A stretch of DNA of 64,000 nucleotides from Sarcina ventriculi (GTDB lineage: Bacteria; Bacillota; Clostridia; Clostridiales; Clostridiaceae), in the NCBI RefSeq assembly GCF_900456775.1, contig NZ_UAUL01000008.1:248001-312000 (forward strand), given 5' to 3'. The position numbers and the translations under genes are program-made. Below are positions 36,849 to 44,479 of this stretch, piece after piece. Under the pieces are notes generated by a model. The model did not search any database. It saw only the letters and a program-made list of their open reading frames with translations, and was not told the origin of the DNA. How positions within the stretch are numbered: position 1 is the first letter of the stretch; each line of letters begins with the position of its first letter.

Positions 36849-38387
36849 CTATTTAATATATATATAGTTCATGAAGTTTGATAAGTATATATATGAATTT
36901 AAATCTAAAGTGGATATATATTTAAGTCCTTTTGATGTAAATCTAATTTTACTACTTTTTTCTTTAACACAATCTATAAAATTATTTAAATCTTTTACTT
37001 GTATTTTTTTATTAAATATAAGAAGAATATTAAAATGAAGTAATTTGCAATAAATATATTTATTGTTGCTGTAATTAATAAAATTATCTAAATTGTCTGT
37101 GATAAAGTTTATATGATTTTCTATAGCGTTAAATATTTCATTTAATTTATCTCTATATATGAATGTAATAGAATTAATATCTAAGAAGCTTGTACAAATA
37201 ACATTTAATAAGTCAGTTTTGATTTCTTCAACTTCTGCTTTTGAAAATTTGAGATATAAATTTAGATAAATAGGTCTATTAGAAAAAATATCTTCTAAAT
37301 AATTTATAAAGTTTTTAAAATCCCCTGTATCATTTAAAGGTTCTATTTCAAAAAGTATTTTAAAAAATAAATTCCAATGAAAATCAGTGTTTATAGTTTG
37401 AGCTAACTTATTACCTATAATACTAGAAAAATCAGAATGAAATTTTAAATTTTTTTCAAGGCATATTTTTTCTTTAAACGATATAGGATTTTTAAGTATC
37501 TCATTTAGTCTTATGGAAGTATCTATAAATGTTTTATAATATTCTTCAGAAGATATGCAGTTATTTTTTTTTATTATATAATCTATTATTATGTCACAAG
37601 CATTTCTAAAATCTATAGAAACTCCAAGTTCATTTTTTACTTTATAAGAATAAATATCAAATATCATCTTTGATAATAATATCTCTAAGCCTTGTTTATT
37701 AACATTTGGTTGTGCAAGTTGCAAATTGTTAGAGGCTATGTGATTATAAATAGTTAGAAGTTGATTGTCAATTAAGCAAAGATTGCTTTTTATAGAATTT
37801 AATATGTTTTTATAAAAGGTGTCTCCAAGAACCATGTTATAATTTTTATAAATAACTTTATGTTCTATTTCGCCCCAAAATATGTTGACCATAGATTTTA
37901 TTTGAAGTTCAAAATTAAATTTATGATTTTCAGATATAATATATCCATCTATTCTGTATAGTTTAAATCCATTTTTCTGTTTCAAGGGTTGTTCATCTCT
38001 TAAATCTAAAAATATATTTTTATTAGATTTGTGAAAATAAAACCCTTCACAATTTTTGTTACAAAAAGATGATTTTAAAAATTTAAAAATTTTATCTTCA
38101 TCTTCTATAAATCTACATTCAATTCTAATACCTATAAGGTCAGATAAATTATAGAAAAGTTCTTCTGGGGTTTTATATTTTAAATAATAGTTATTACGTA
38201 TAATTTTTTCTTTAAGGCTAGACGATGACTTTACTCTAGTTGAAATATTAAAAAAACCATCACATGAATTGTTTAATAGATTAAAAAAGAAATCATCTAA
38301 AAAATCTGAAGCATGATTTAAATTGCTTTTTAACTTTTGTAAAATAAATAATGATTCATTAGTAAATTTAAATACCTCTAATTCCAA
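36849..38387 (-). CDS. RelA/SpoT-domain protein with long C-terminal extension
   Basis: 512 aa from TTG at 38387 with AAAGGAGG 8 nt upstream. Residues about 20-210 match the alarmone-synthetase fold: STRVKSSSSLKEKI, DLIGIRIECRF and FELQIKSMVNIFWGEIEHKVIYK. The nucleotide-binding G-loop, usually NGYRSLH, reads NGFKLYR, so activity is uncertain. There is no HD hydrolase, TGS or ACT domain; the C-terminal 300 residues are helical, Asn/Lys-rich and unrecognised. It is convergent with cvfB and monocistronic. It could be an alarmone synthetase or a non-catalytic derivative. Confidence 0.72.
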   Translation of the reverse strand: MELEVFKFTNESLFILQKLKSNLNHASDFLDDFFFNLLNNSCDGFFNISTRVKSSSSLKEKIIRNNYYLKYKTPEELFYNLSDLIGIRIECRFIEDEDKIFKFLKSSFCNKNCEGFYFHKSNKNIFLDLRDEQPLKQKNGFKLYRIDGYIISENHKFNFELQIKSMVNIFWGEIEHKVIYKNYNMVLGDTFYKNILNSIKSNLCLIDNQLLTIYNHIASNNLQLAQPNVNKQGLEILLSKMIFDIYSYKVKNELGVSIDFRNACDIIIDYIIKKNNCISSEEYYKTFIDTSIRLNEILKNPISFKEKICLEKNLKFHSDFSSIIGNKLAQTINTDFHWNLFFKILFEIEPLNDTGDFKNFINYLEDIFSNRPIYLNLYLKFSKAEVEEIKTDLLNVICTSFLDINSITFIYRDKLNEIFNAIENHINFITDNLDNFINYSNNKYIYCKLLHFNILLIFNKKIQVKDLNNFIDCVKEKSSKIRFTSKGLKYISTLDLNSYIYLSNFMNYIYIK

Positions 38388-38564
38388 GTTGTTCTCCTCC
38401 TTTTAAGTTTAATCATGGGTATAAAATTTGTAAAAAATAATTATAATATATAGGTAATATAATTAATATGATATCAATTAATTTAAATAATAACAATGAG
38501 TATATGTATTTAAATAATTTAATTCAAGATAATTGAAAAAAAGATAAAAATATTTAATAAGATA

Positions 38565-38593
38565 TTAACATTTTAGTTCTTTTATGTTAAAAT
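38565..38593 (+). promoter_or_regulatory. Promoter of clpB
   Basis: TTAACA at 38565-38570 and TAAAAT at 38588-38593, 17-bp spacer. The two elements lie in an inverted repeat TTAACAT (38565-38571) / ATGTTAA (38584-38590). No CIRCE and no clear CtsR box is visible. Confidence 0.6.
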
Positions 38594-38631
38594 ATCTTCA
38601 ATATAATTTTTAGATAGAGAGGATGATATTT

Positions 38632-41229
38632 GTGAATGCTGATAAAATGACACTAAGGGTTCAACAAAGTTTAAATGATGCATATGAAATAGCAGTAAAA
38701 TATAATAATCAACAGCTAGATATAATACATTTATTCTCGGCTCTTATAAATCAAGAAGATGGATTAATTCCTAATATATTCGAGAAAATGGGAGTTGATA
38801 TTAAATCACTTGAGAGAGAAACTAACTTAAAAATAGATAGTCTTCCAAAAGTTTTAGGAGAAGCTGCTAAATCAACAGGAGTTACAGCAACTAGGAGAAT
38901 AAATGAAGTTCTTATAAAAGCTGAGCAACTATCTAAAGAATTTGGAGATTCTTATGTTAGCGTAGAGCATGTTATGTTAGCAATTATGGATATTGATTCA
39001 AAGGGCGTAGGGCTTATTTTAGATAAATTTTCTATTAGTAAAAAAGAATTTTTAGAAGTATTAAATAAAATTAGAGGAAGTCAAAAGGTAGATACACAAG
39101 ATCCAGAAGGCACTTATGATGCTTTATCTAAATATGGTACAAATCTTATTGATTTAGCCAAAAAGCATAAATTAGATCCTGTCATTGGAAGAGATGAAGA
39201 AATAAGAAGAACGGTTAGAATTCTATCAAGGAGAACAAAAAATAATCCTATACTTATAGGTGAACCTGGAGTTGGTAAAACCGCAATAGTTGAAGGTTTG
39301 GCAAATAGAATAGTAAAGGGAGATGTTCCTGAAGGATTAAAAAATAAAACGATATTCTCTTTAGATATGGGAGCATTAATTGCAGGAGCTAAGTATAGAG
39401 GTGAGTTTGAAGAAAGATTAAAAGCTGTTTTAAAAGAAGTTCAAAACTCAGATGGAAATATAATTTTATTTATAGATGAAATTCATACAATAGTTGGTGC
39501 TGGTAAAACAGATGGAGCTATGGATGCTGGTAATTTAATAAAACCGCTATTAGCAAGAGGGGAATTACACTGCATAGGTGCTACAACTTTTGATGAATAT
39601 AGACAATATATAGAAAAAGATAAGGCCTTAGAGAGAAGATTCCAACCAGTTATAGTTAACGAACCGACAGTTGAAGATGCTATATCTATATTAAGGGGAT
39701 TAAAAGAAAGGTTTGAAATTCATCATGGTATAAGAATTCATGATTCTGCAATAGTTGCAGCAGCAACACTTTCAGATAGATATATTCAAGATAGGTATCT
39801 ACCAGATAAAGCGATAGATTTAATTGATGAAGCTGGTGCTATGGTAAGATCAGAAATAGATTCACTACCTACAGAACTTGATAGAATAAGAAGAAAACTT
39901 TTGACACTTGAAACAGAAAAAGAAGCATTGTCCATGGAAGATGATGAAGTTTCTAAGATTAAATTAGAGGATTTAGAGAAAGAGTTAGCAGTTCTTAAAG
40001 AAAAAAATAACGAGATGACTGCTAAATATGAAAAGGAAAAATCTCAAATAACTGAAATTAAAAATTTAAAATCTGAGCTTGACACTTTAAGAGGTATGGC
40101 AGAAGAATATGAAAGACAATATGATTTAAATAAGGTAGCAGAGATTAAATATGGTAGAATTCCAGAAATTGAAGCTAAAATAAAAGAAAAAGAAGCTGAT
40201 ATGGAAGAAAATCACGATACTTCCATGCTTAAAGAAGAAATAACAGAAGAAGAAATTTCTCAAATAGTTTCTAAATGGACTGGAATTCCTGTAACTAGAC
40301 TAGTTGAAGGTGAAAGAGAGAAACTTTTAAGACTTGAAGAAGAATTAAAAATGAGAGTAATAGGTCAAGAAGAGGCAACAGAAGCTGTAGCTAATGCTGT
40401 TATAAGGGCAAGGGCTGGACTTAAAGATGAAAATAAACCAATAGGTTCTTTTATATTCTTAGGACCTACAGGAGTTGGTAAAACAGAACTTGCCAAAACT
40501 TTAGCTAGAAATCTTTTTGATAGTGAGGATAATATAATAAGAATAGATATGTCAGAATATATGGAAAAACATGCTGTATCTAGACTTGTTGGACCTCCTC
40601 CAGGATATATTGGATATGAAGAAGGTGGTCAATTAACTGAAGCAGTTAGAAGACAACCATATTCTGTTATATTGTTTGATGAAATAGAAAAAGCTCATGA
40701 AGATGTATTTAATATGTTTTTACAAATATTAGATGATGGAAGACTTACTGATAATAAAGGTAAAACCGTGGATTTTAAAAATACAATAATAATTATGACA
40801 TCAAATATTGGTAGTAATTATCTTCTAGAAAACAATGAAAATGGTGAAATATCTAAAGAGGCAAGAGATGCAGTAATGAATGAAATGAAATTAAGGTTTA
40901 AGCCTGAATTTTTAAATAGAGTTGATGACATTATAATGTTTAAGCCATTAAATCTTGAAGGAATTAAAAAGATAATTGATATATTCTTAAAAGATGTTAA
41001 AAAACGATTAAAACATAGAAATATTGACATGAATGTAACAGATTCTGCTAAAGAAATTTTAGCTAAGCAAGGGTATGACCCAGTTTATGGAGCAAGACCA
41101 CTTAAAAGGTTTATAGGAAATGTTTTAGAAACAGATATTGCAAAAAAAATAATAGCTGGAGAGATAAAAGATAACTCTGTTATAACAGTAGATACAGATG
41201 GAAACAATATTGTTATAAAAAATAATTAA
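38632..41229 (+). CDS. clpB: ATP-dependent chaperone ClpB
   Basis: 865 aa from GTG 38632; AGAGAGGA lies 8 nt upstream, and an in-frame ATG at 38623 overlaps that site. The start [14 protein letters not shown] matches the family. Order: Clp N-domain (two repeats), AAA-1 with Walker A GEPGVGKT (from residue 210), the coiled-coil middle domain (about 410-525) that defines ClpB, AAA-2 with GPTGVGKT (from 611), C-terminal domain. It disaggregates proteins with DnaK. Lack of the ClpP-binding loop and presence of the middle domain exclude ClpA/ClpC. Confidence 0.97.
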   Translation: MNADKMTLRVQQSLNDAYEIAVKYNNQQLDIIHLFSALINQEDGLIPNIFEKMGVDIKSLERETNLKIDSLPKVLGEAAKSTGVTATRRINEVLIKAEQLSKEFGDSYVSVEHVMLAIMDIDSKGVGLILDKFSISKKEFLEVLNKIRGSQKVDTQDPEGTYDALSKYGTNLIDLAKKHKLDPVIGRDEEIRRTVRILSRRTKNNPILIGEPGVGKTAIVEGLANRIVKGDVPEGLKNKTIFSLDMGALIAGAKYRGEFEERLKAVLKEVQNSDGNIILFIDEIHTIVGAGKTDGAMDAGNLIKPLLARGELHCIGATTFDEYRQYIEKDKALERRFQPVIVNEPTVEDAISILRGLKERFEIHHGIRIHDSAIVAAATLSDRYIQDRYLPDKAIDLIDEAGAMVRSEIDSLPTELDRIRRKLLTLETEKEALSMEDDEVSKIKLEDLEKELAVLKEKNNEMTAKYEKEKSQITEIKNLKSELDTLRGMAEEYERQYDLNKVAEIKYGRIPEIEAKIKEKEADMEENHDTSMLKEEITEEEISQIVSKWTGIPVTRLVEGEREKLLRLEEELKMRVIGQEEATEAVANAVIRARAGLKDENKPIGSFIFLGPTGVGKTELAKTLARNLFDSEDNIIRIDMSEYMEKHAVSRLVGPPPGYIGYEEGGQLTEAVRRQPYSVILFDEIEKAHEDVFNMFLQILDDGRLTDNKGKTVDFKNTIIIMTSNIGSNYLLENNENGEISKEARDAVMNEMKLRFKPEFLNRVDDIIMFKPLNLEGIKKIIDIFLKDVKKRLKHRNIDMNVTDSAKEILAKQGYDPVYGARPLKRFIGNVLETDIAKKIIAGEIKDNSVITVDTDGNNIVIKNN

Positions 41230-41239
41230 AAAATAATTA

Positions 41240-41290
41240 GGCACTTTAATGGTTTGAAATTAAATTAAGATATATTAAAGTGTCTTTTTA
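41240..41290 (+). terminator. Terminator after clpB
   Basis: GGCACTTTAAT (41240-41250) pairs with ATTAAAGTGTC (41274-41284, one G-U pair), followed by TTTTT. Confidence 0.82.
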
Positions 41291-41348
41291 AAGAAATTTT
41301 ATTTTATGAAAACGTAAATATTTTTTTGCTAAAATTTAATAAAACTTA

Positions 41349-41377
41349 TTGAAAACATATAAATACTGTGCTAAAAT
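41349..41377 (+). promoter_or_regulatory. Promoter of the zinc-ribbon gene
   Basis: TTGAAA at 41349-41354 and TAAAAT at 41372-41377 with a 17-bp spacer; start near 41384, leaving a 92-nt leader that contains the hairpin at 41415-41470. Confidence 0.65.
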
Positions 41378-41414
41378 AACAATAAAATAAATAAAGATTT
41401 TAATTAATTAATGA

Positions 41415-41470
41415 ATTTCTCCATTTTAGAGAGTTTGTTAATAGTTATTTATCTTTCTAATTGGAGGAAT
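41415..41470 (+). promoter_or_regulatory. Hairpin sequestering the Shine-Dalgarno of the zinc-ribbon gene
   Basis: ATTTCTCCA (41415-41423) pairs with TGGAGGAAT (41462-41470), which is the ribosome-binding site itself; TTAGAGAG (41426-41433) pairs with CTTTCTAA (41453-41460). The result is a 17-bp stem with one small internal loop and a 19-nt apical loop. The Shine-Dalgarno would be hidden when folded, as in RNA thermometers or other translational switches. Confidence 0.6.
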
Positions 41471-41475
41471 AGAAA

Positions 41476-41628
41476 ATGGCAGATAAAACAATCGTATGCA
41501 AAGACTGTGGAAAAGAATTTATATTCACAGAGGGAGAACAAGCATTTTACAAAGAAAAAGGATTTGATAATGATCCAGTAAGATGTCCAGAATGCAGAAG
41601 AGCAAGAAAGCAACAAAATAGAAGATAA
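41476..41628 (+). CDS. Small zinc-ribbon protein
   Basis: 50 aa. Two CxxC pairs, CKDC (residues 8-11) and CPEC (39-42), frame a short FTEGEQAFYKEKGF segment typical of the small 'probable zinc-ribbon' family (zf_Tbcl type). Proteins of this kind are abundant in clostridia and of unknown function; stress association is suggested in some genomes. GGAGGAATAGAAA precedes the ATG and is predicted to be held in a hairpin. Its own promoter and terminator flank it, directly downstream of clpB. Confidence 0.85.
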   Translation: MADKTIVCKDCGKEFIFTEGEQAFYKEKGFDNDPVRCPECRRARKQQNRR

Positions 41629-41642
41629 TTTGTTTTAACATA

Positions 41643-41676
41643 TAAGAGCTATAATTTTTTATAGCTCTTATTTTTG
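41643..41676 (+). terminator. Terminator after the zinc-ribbon gene
   Basis: AAGAGCTAT (41644-41652) pairs with ATAGCTCTT (41661-41669), extended by an outer T-A pair, then ATTTTT. Confidence 0.88.
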
Positions 41677-41737
41677 TATAATGCAAAATAAACAAGATAG
41701 ATTTAATATTTTATCAAAAATATTAAATCAACTATAA

Positions 41738-42466
41738 TTATTCTCCTTTATTTGGGAGTTTGCTTCGTATGATATGTTCAACTGTTTCTGGTAATTTTGT
41801 AATTTCTTCTTTAGAAAGTTTGTCTGTGTATATAGGCTTGTGAACATAGAAGTTTATATTACTAGGTTTAATTAGTATTTTGTTAGCTTCCATAACTCTA
41901 TAAGTCCCATCAATTGTAAGAGGAACTATAGGAACTTTAGATTTAGTTGCTAATTTAAAGCTTCCAGATTTAAATTCCCCCATTTTATCGCCACGACTTC
42001 TAGTACCTTCAGGAAAAACTACTAGAGAGTGTCCATTTTTTAAAGTTTTAATACCTTCTAATATTCCTTCCATAGACTTTCTAGGGTTTTCTCTGTCTAA
42101 GTATATAGAACCTGCTAGGGTTATCCATTTATTTATTAAAGGTAATTTTTTTAATTCTTTTTTAGCAATAAAACCTTTAGGTTTGTCTATAAATCCACAA
42201 ATTATAGCAATATCCATATTGCTTTGGTGATTAGAGACAAATAAGACAGGTCCTTCAGGGATATTTTCAAGCCCATGAACATTTACAGTTGAATCGGAAA
42301 GTTTTATTAGTTTTTGTGATATAGTTCTTGTGCCTAGACAAACTATATTATTCATCTCATCTATTTTTCCTTCAGCAAGTAGTTTTTGAGCTTCCTTTTC
42401 TTTAGGAATAAAAGCAACTAACGTTCCTACGTATCCTAGTATATACCATTTAAATGATCTAAACAT
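41738..42466 (-). CDS. plsC: 1-acyl-sn-glycerol-3-phosphate acyltransferase PlsC
   Basis: 242 aa. It makes phosphatidic acid by acylating lysophosphatidic acid at the membrane. The acyltransferase motifs NHQSNMD (H-x4-D) and VFPEGTRSRG are present, with IAKKELKKLPLI and VPIVPLTIDG between and after. An N-terminal hydrophobic region anchors it. The ATG is 56 nt downstream of the only good ribosome-binding site, with a large hairpin between them (separate entry). It is divergent from the metF operon. Confidence 0.93.
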   Translation of the reverse strand: MFRSFKWYILGYVGTLVAFIPKEKEAQKLLAEGKIDEMNNIVCLGTRTISQKLIKLSDSTVNVHGLENIPEGPVLFVSNHQSNMDIAIICGFIDKPKGFIAKKELKKLPLINKWITLAGSIYLDRENPRKSMEGILEGIKTLKNGHSLVVFPEGTRSRGDKMGEFKSGSFKLATKSKVPIVPLTIDGTYRVMEANKILIKPSNINFYVHKPIYTDKLSKEEITKLPETVEHIIRSKLPNKGE

Positions 42467-42530
42467 TATTAATCCGTTTTAAATCATATAAACTTTACTT
42501 TAAGTTTATATATTAACGGATTCACCTCCT
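42467..42530 (-). promoter_or_regulatory. Structured spacer between Shine-Dalgarno and plsC start
   Basis: On the minus strand AGGAGGTG (42530-42523) is followed directly by a hairpin, 42522-42471, then AATA and the plsC ATG. The outer stem is AATCCGTT with AACGGATT; the inner stem ATATAAACTT with AAGTTTATAT (10 bp, loop of six), joined by three more pairs with small bulges. Folding removes 52 nt and leaves AGGAGG-TG-AATA-ATG, close to ideal spacing. No start codon lies at a usable distance from the Shine-Dalgarno otherwise. Confidence 0.65.
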
Positions 42531-42735
42531 TATAAGTAATATAATATTAAAATTTATAATAATTTAGATAATGACAATATAATTATAGCATATTATAAAT
42601 GTCATGAAACAACAACTATATTAACTATTAAAAGTTCTATTTAATAAAGTTTTAGCATATAAATATAAATAAACTTATTTATATTTTCTAAAATTTAACA
42701 ATTAAAGAATAATAAATAAAAATCAATTTAATATA

Positions 42736-42890
42736 CTTATCAAGAGTGGTGGAGGGACTGGCCCTATGAAGCCCAGCAACCAATTTTATGGTGCTAAATC
42801 CTGCAGTTTTTACTGAAAGATAAGAGATATTTTTGTTATATACTGTATTTGTATAAACGTCTAGGATATTTCTCTTAGGCGTTTTTATTT
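42736..42890 (+). promoter_or_regulatory. SAM-I (S-box) riboswitch controlling the metF operon
   Basis: The aptamer runs from CTTATC (42736) to GATAAG (42824) and contains the conserved GAGGGACTGGCCC, ATGAAGCCCAGCAACC, GGTGCTAAATCCTGCAG and CTGAAAGAT segments. The expression platform is a terminator AAACGTCTA (42855-42863) / TAGGCGTTT (42876-42884) with T-tract; AAGAGAT at the P1 3' side can pair with TTTCTCTT (42868-42875) as antiterminator. SAM binding should switch off the operon. Confidence 0.96.
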
Positions 42891-42906
42891 TAGGGGGGAT
42901 TAGTAA

Positions 42907-43806
42907 TTGAGAATTAGTGAAATTTTTAATAAAAAAGAGGTCGTAATATCTTTTGAAATATTTCCACCAAAACCTAATGGTGATGTGAACAAAATATATA
43001 ATACATTAGATGAGTTAAAAATTTTAAAGCCAGATTATATAAGTGTAACCTATGGTGCTGGAGGATCGTTTATTAATAATAAAACAATAGATTTAGCTAG
43101 TAAAGTAAAGAATGAGTATAATATAGAATCAGTTGCACATTTAACATGTATAAAATCAACTAAAAAAGATATAGATAAAATTTTAAAACTGTTAAAAAAT
43201 AACAATATAGAAAATATATTAGCTCTTAGGGGAGATGTTACAGGAAATTGTACTTGTGGTGATTTTAAATATGCAAGTGATTTAATTTCTTATGTGAAAA
43301 TGTATAATGATTTTAATATTGCAGGTGCTTGTTATCCAGAAGGACATCCAGCGTGTGTTACTTTAGATGAAGATATAAGAAATTTGAAATTGAAAGTTGA
43401 TTGTGGAGTTAATAATTTAGTATCGCAATTATTTTTTGATAATAATATATTTTATAATTTTTTAGATAAGGTTTATAGTGCGAATATAGATATTCCTATA
43501 CAAGCTGGTGTTATGCCTGTTGTAAATAAAAAACAGATAGAGAGAATAATTTCTTTATGTGGTGCTACTTTTCCTAAAAAATTTATGAAAATAGTAGATA
43601 AATACGAATATGATGCTATAGCATTAAGAGATGCTGGAATAGCCTATTCAGTGGAACAAATAATAGATTTAGTGTCTTCAGGAGTCAAAGGAGTTCATAT
43701 ATATACTATGAACAATCCAATAGTTGCCAAAAGTATAATAAATAATATATCATCAATAGTAAGTTGCATAAATAAAAGGAGTATAGATGAATTTGGAAGA
43801 AATTAA
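42907..43806 (+). CDS. metF: Methylenetetrahydrofolate reductase
   Basis: 299 aa from TTG at 42907 with AGGGGGGA 7 nt upstream. It reduces 5,10-methylene-THF to 5-methyl-THF, the methyl donor for MetH. The FEIFPPK motif, SVTYGAGGS and ALRGD (LALRGDVTGNC) are hallmark segments of the flavin-binding barrel. First gene of the SAM-riboswitch operon; it overlaps the next gene by 20 nt. Confidence 0.95.
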   Translation: MRISEIFNKKEVVISFEIFPPKPNGDVNKIYNTLDELKILKPDYISVTYGAGGSFINNKTIDLASKVKNEYNIESVAHLTCIKSTKKDIDKILKLLKNNNIENILALRGDVTGNCTCGDFKYASDLISYVKMYNDFNIAGACYPEGHPACVTLDEDIRNLKLKVDCGVNNLVSQLFFDNNIFYNFLDKVYSANIDIPIQAGVMPVVNKKQIERIISLCGATFPKKFMKIVDKYEYDAIALRDAGIAYSVEQIIDLVSSGVKGVHIYTMNNPIVAKSIINNISSIVSCINKRSIDEFGRN

Positions 43807-44479
43807 AATAAATACAATTGAGATTTTAAGATATTTAGGATATGGTGGACAAATATTAGATGAACAAATAAAGGATGATATTAAGACAATAAAACAATTA
43901 GTAAAAAATTATATACATTTAAGATATGTAATTAAAAGATATAAAATAGTAAGGGTAGAAGAGGGAATATTATTAAAAGGGACGAATTTTATTTTAATGG
44001 GAAAAGACATAGAGAAACATTTAAGATTATGTGATGAATGTTTTTTAATAGCAACAACATTAGGAAATGATTTTGAAAAATTATTTAGACTTTATGAAAA
44101 GAAGTCTTTATCACAATCAATTATTATAGATTGTTGTGGAACAACTGCTATTGAAGAAGTTTGTGATTCATTAGAAGAAGAGATAAAAAAGGATATGAAA
44201 AGAGAAAATAGATTTATAACAACAAGGTATAGTCCAGGTTATGGAGATTTACCAATAGAGATTCAAAGTGATTTTATAAATCTTTTAAATTGCCCAAAAG
44301 AAATAGGGCTTACATGTTCAGAAAATAATATTTTAATACCCAGAAAATCAGTTACAGCAATAATTGGGATATCAAAAGAGAATATAGAAAAACAAATACA
44401 AAAATGTGCTGTTTGCTTAAAAAATAAAGATTGTTTATACAAGAGAAAGGGTGATATCTGTGGAAATAATACTATTTGA
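43787..44479 (+). CDS. Stand-alone cobalamin-dependent methionine synthase activation domain
   Basis: 230 aa. The motif RYSPGYGDLPIEIQ is the SAM-binding signature of the Met_synt_B12 activation domain, usually the C-terminal domain of MetH, which re-methylates oxidised cob(II)alamin with SAM. Here it is a separate protein between metF and metH, overlapping metF by 20 nt and metH by about 20 nt, so the three are co-translated. A C-terminal CAVCLKNKDCLYKR cysteine cluster is extra and could hold a metal or iron-sulfur centre. Confidence 0.88.
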   Translation: MNLEEIKINTIEILRYLGYGGQILDEQIKDDIKTIKQLVKNYIHLRYVIKRYKIVRVEEGILLKGTNFILMGKDIEKHLRLCDECFLIATTLGNDFEKLFRLYEKKSLSQSIIIDCCGTTAIEEVCDSLEEEIKKDMKRENRFITTRYSPGYGDLPIEIQSDFINLLNCPKEIGLTCSENNILIPRKSVTAIIGISKENIEKQIQKCAVCLKNKDCLYKRKGDICGNNTI

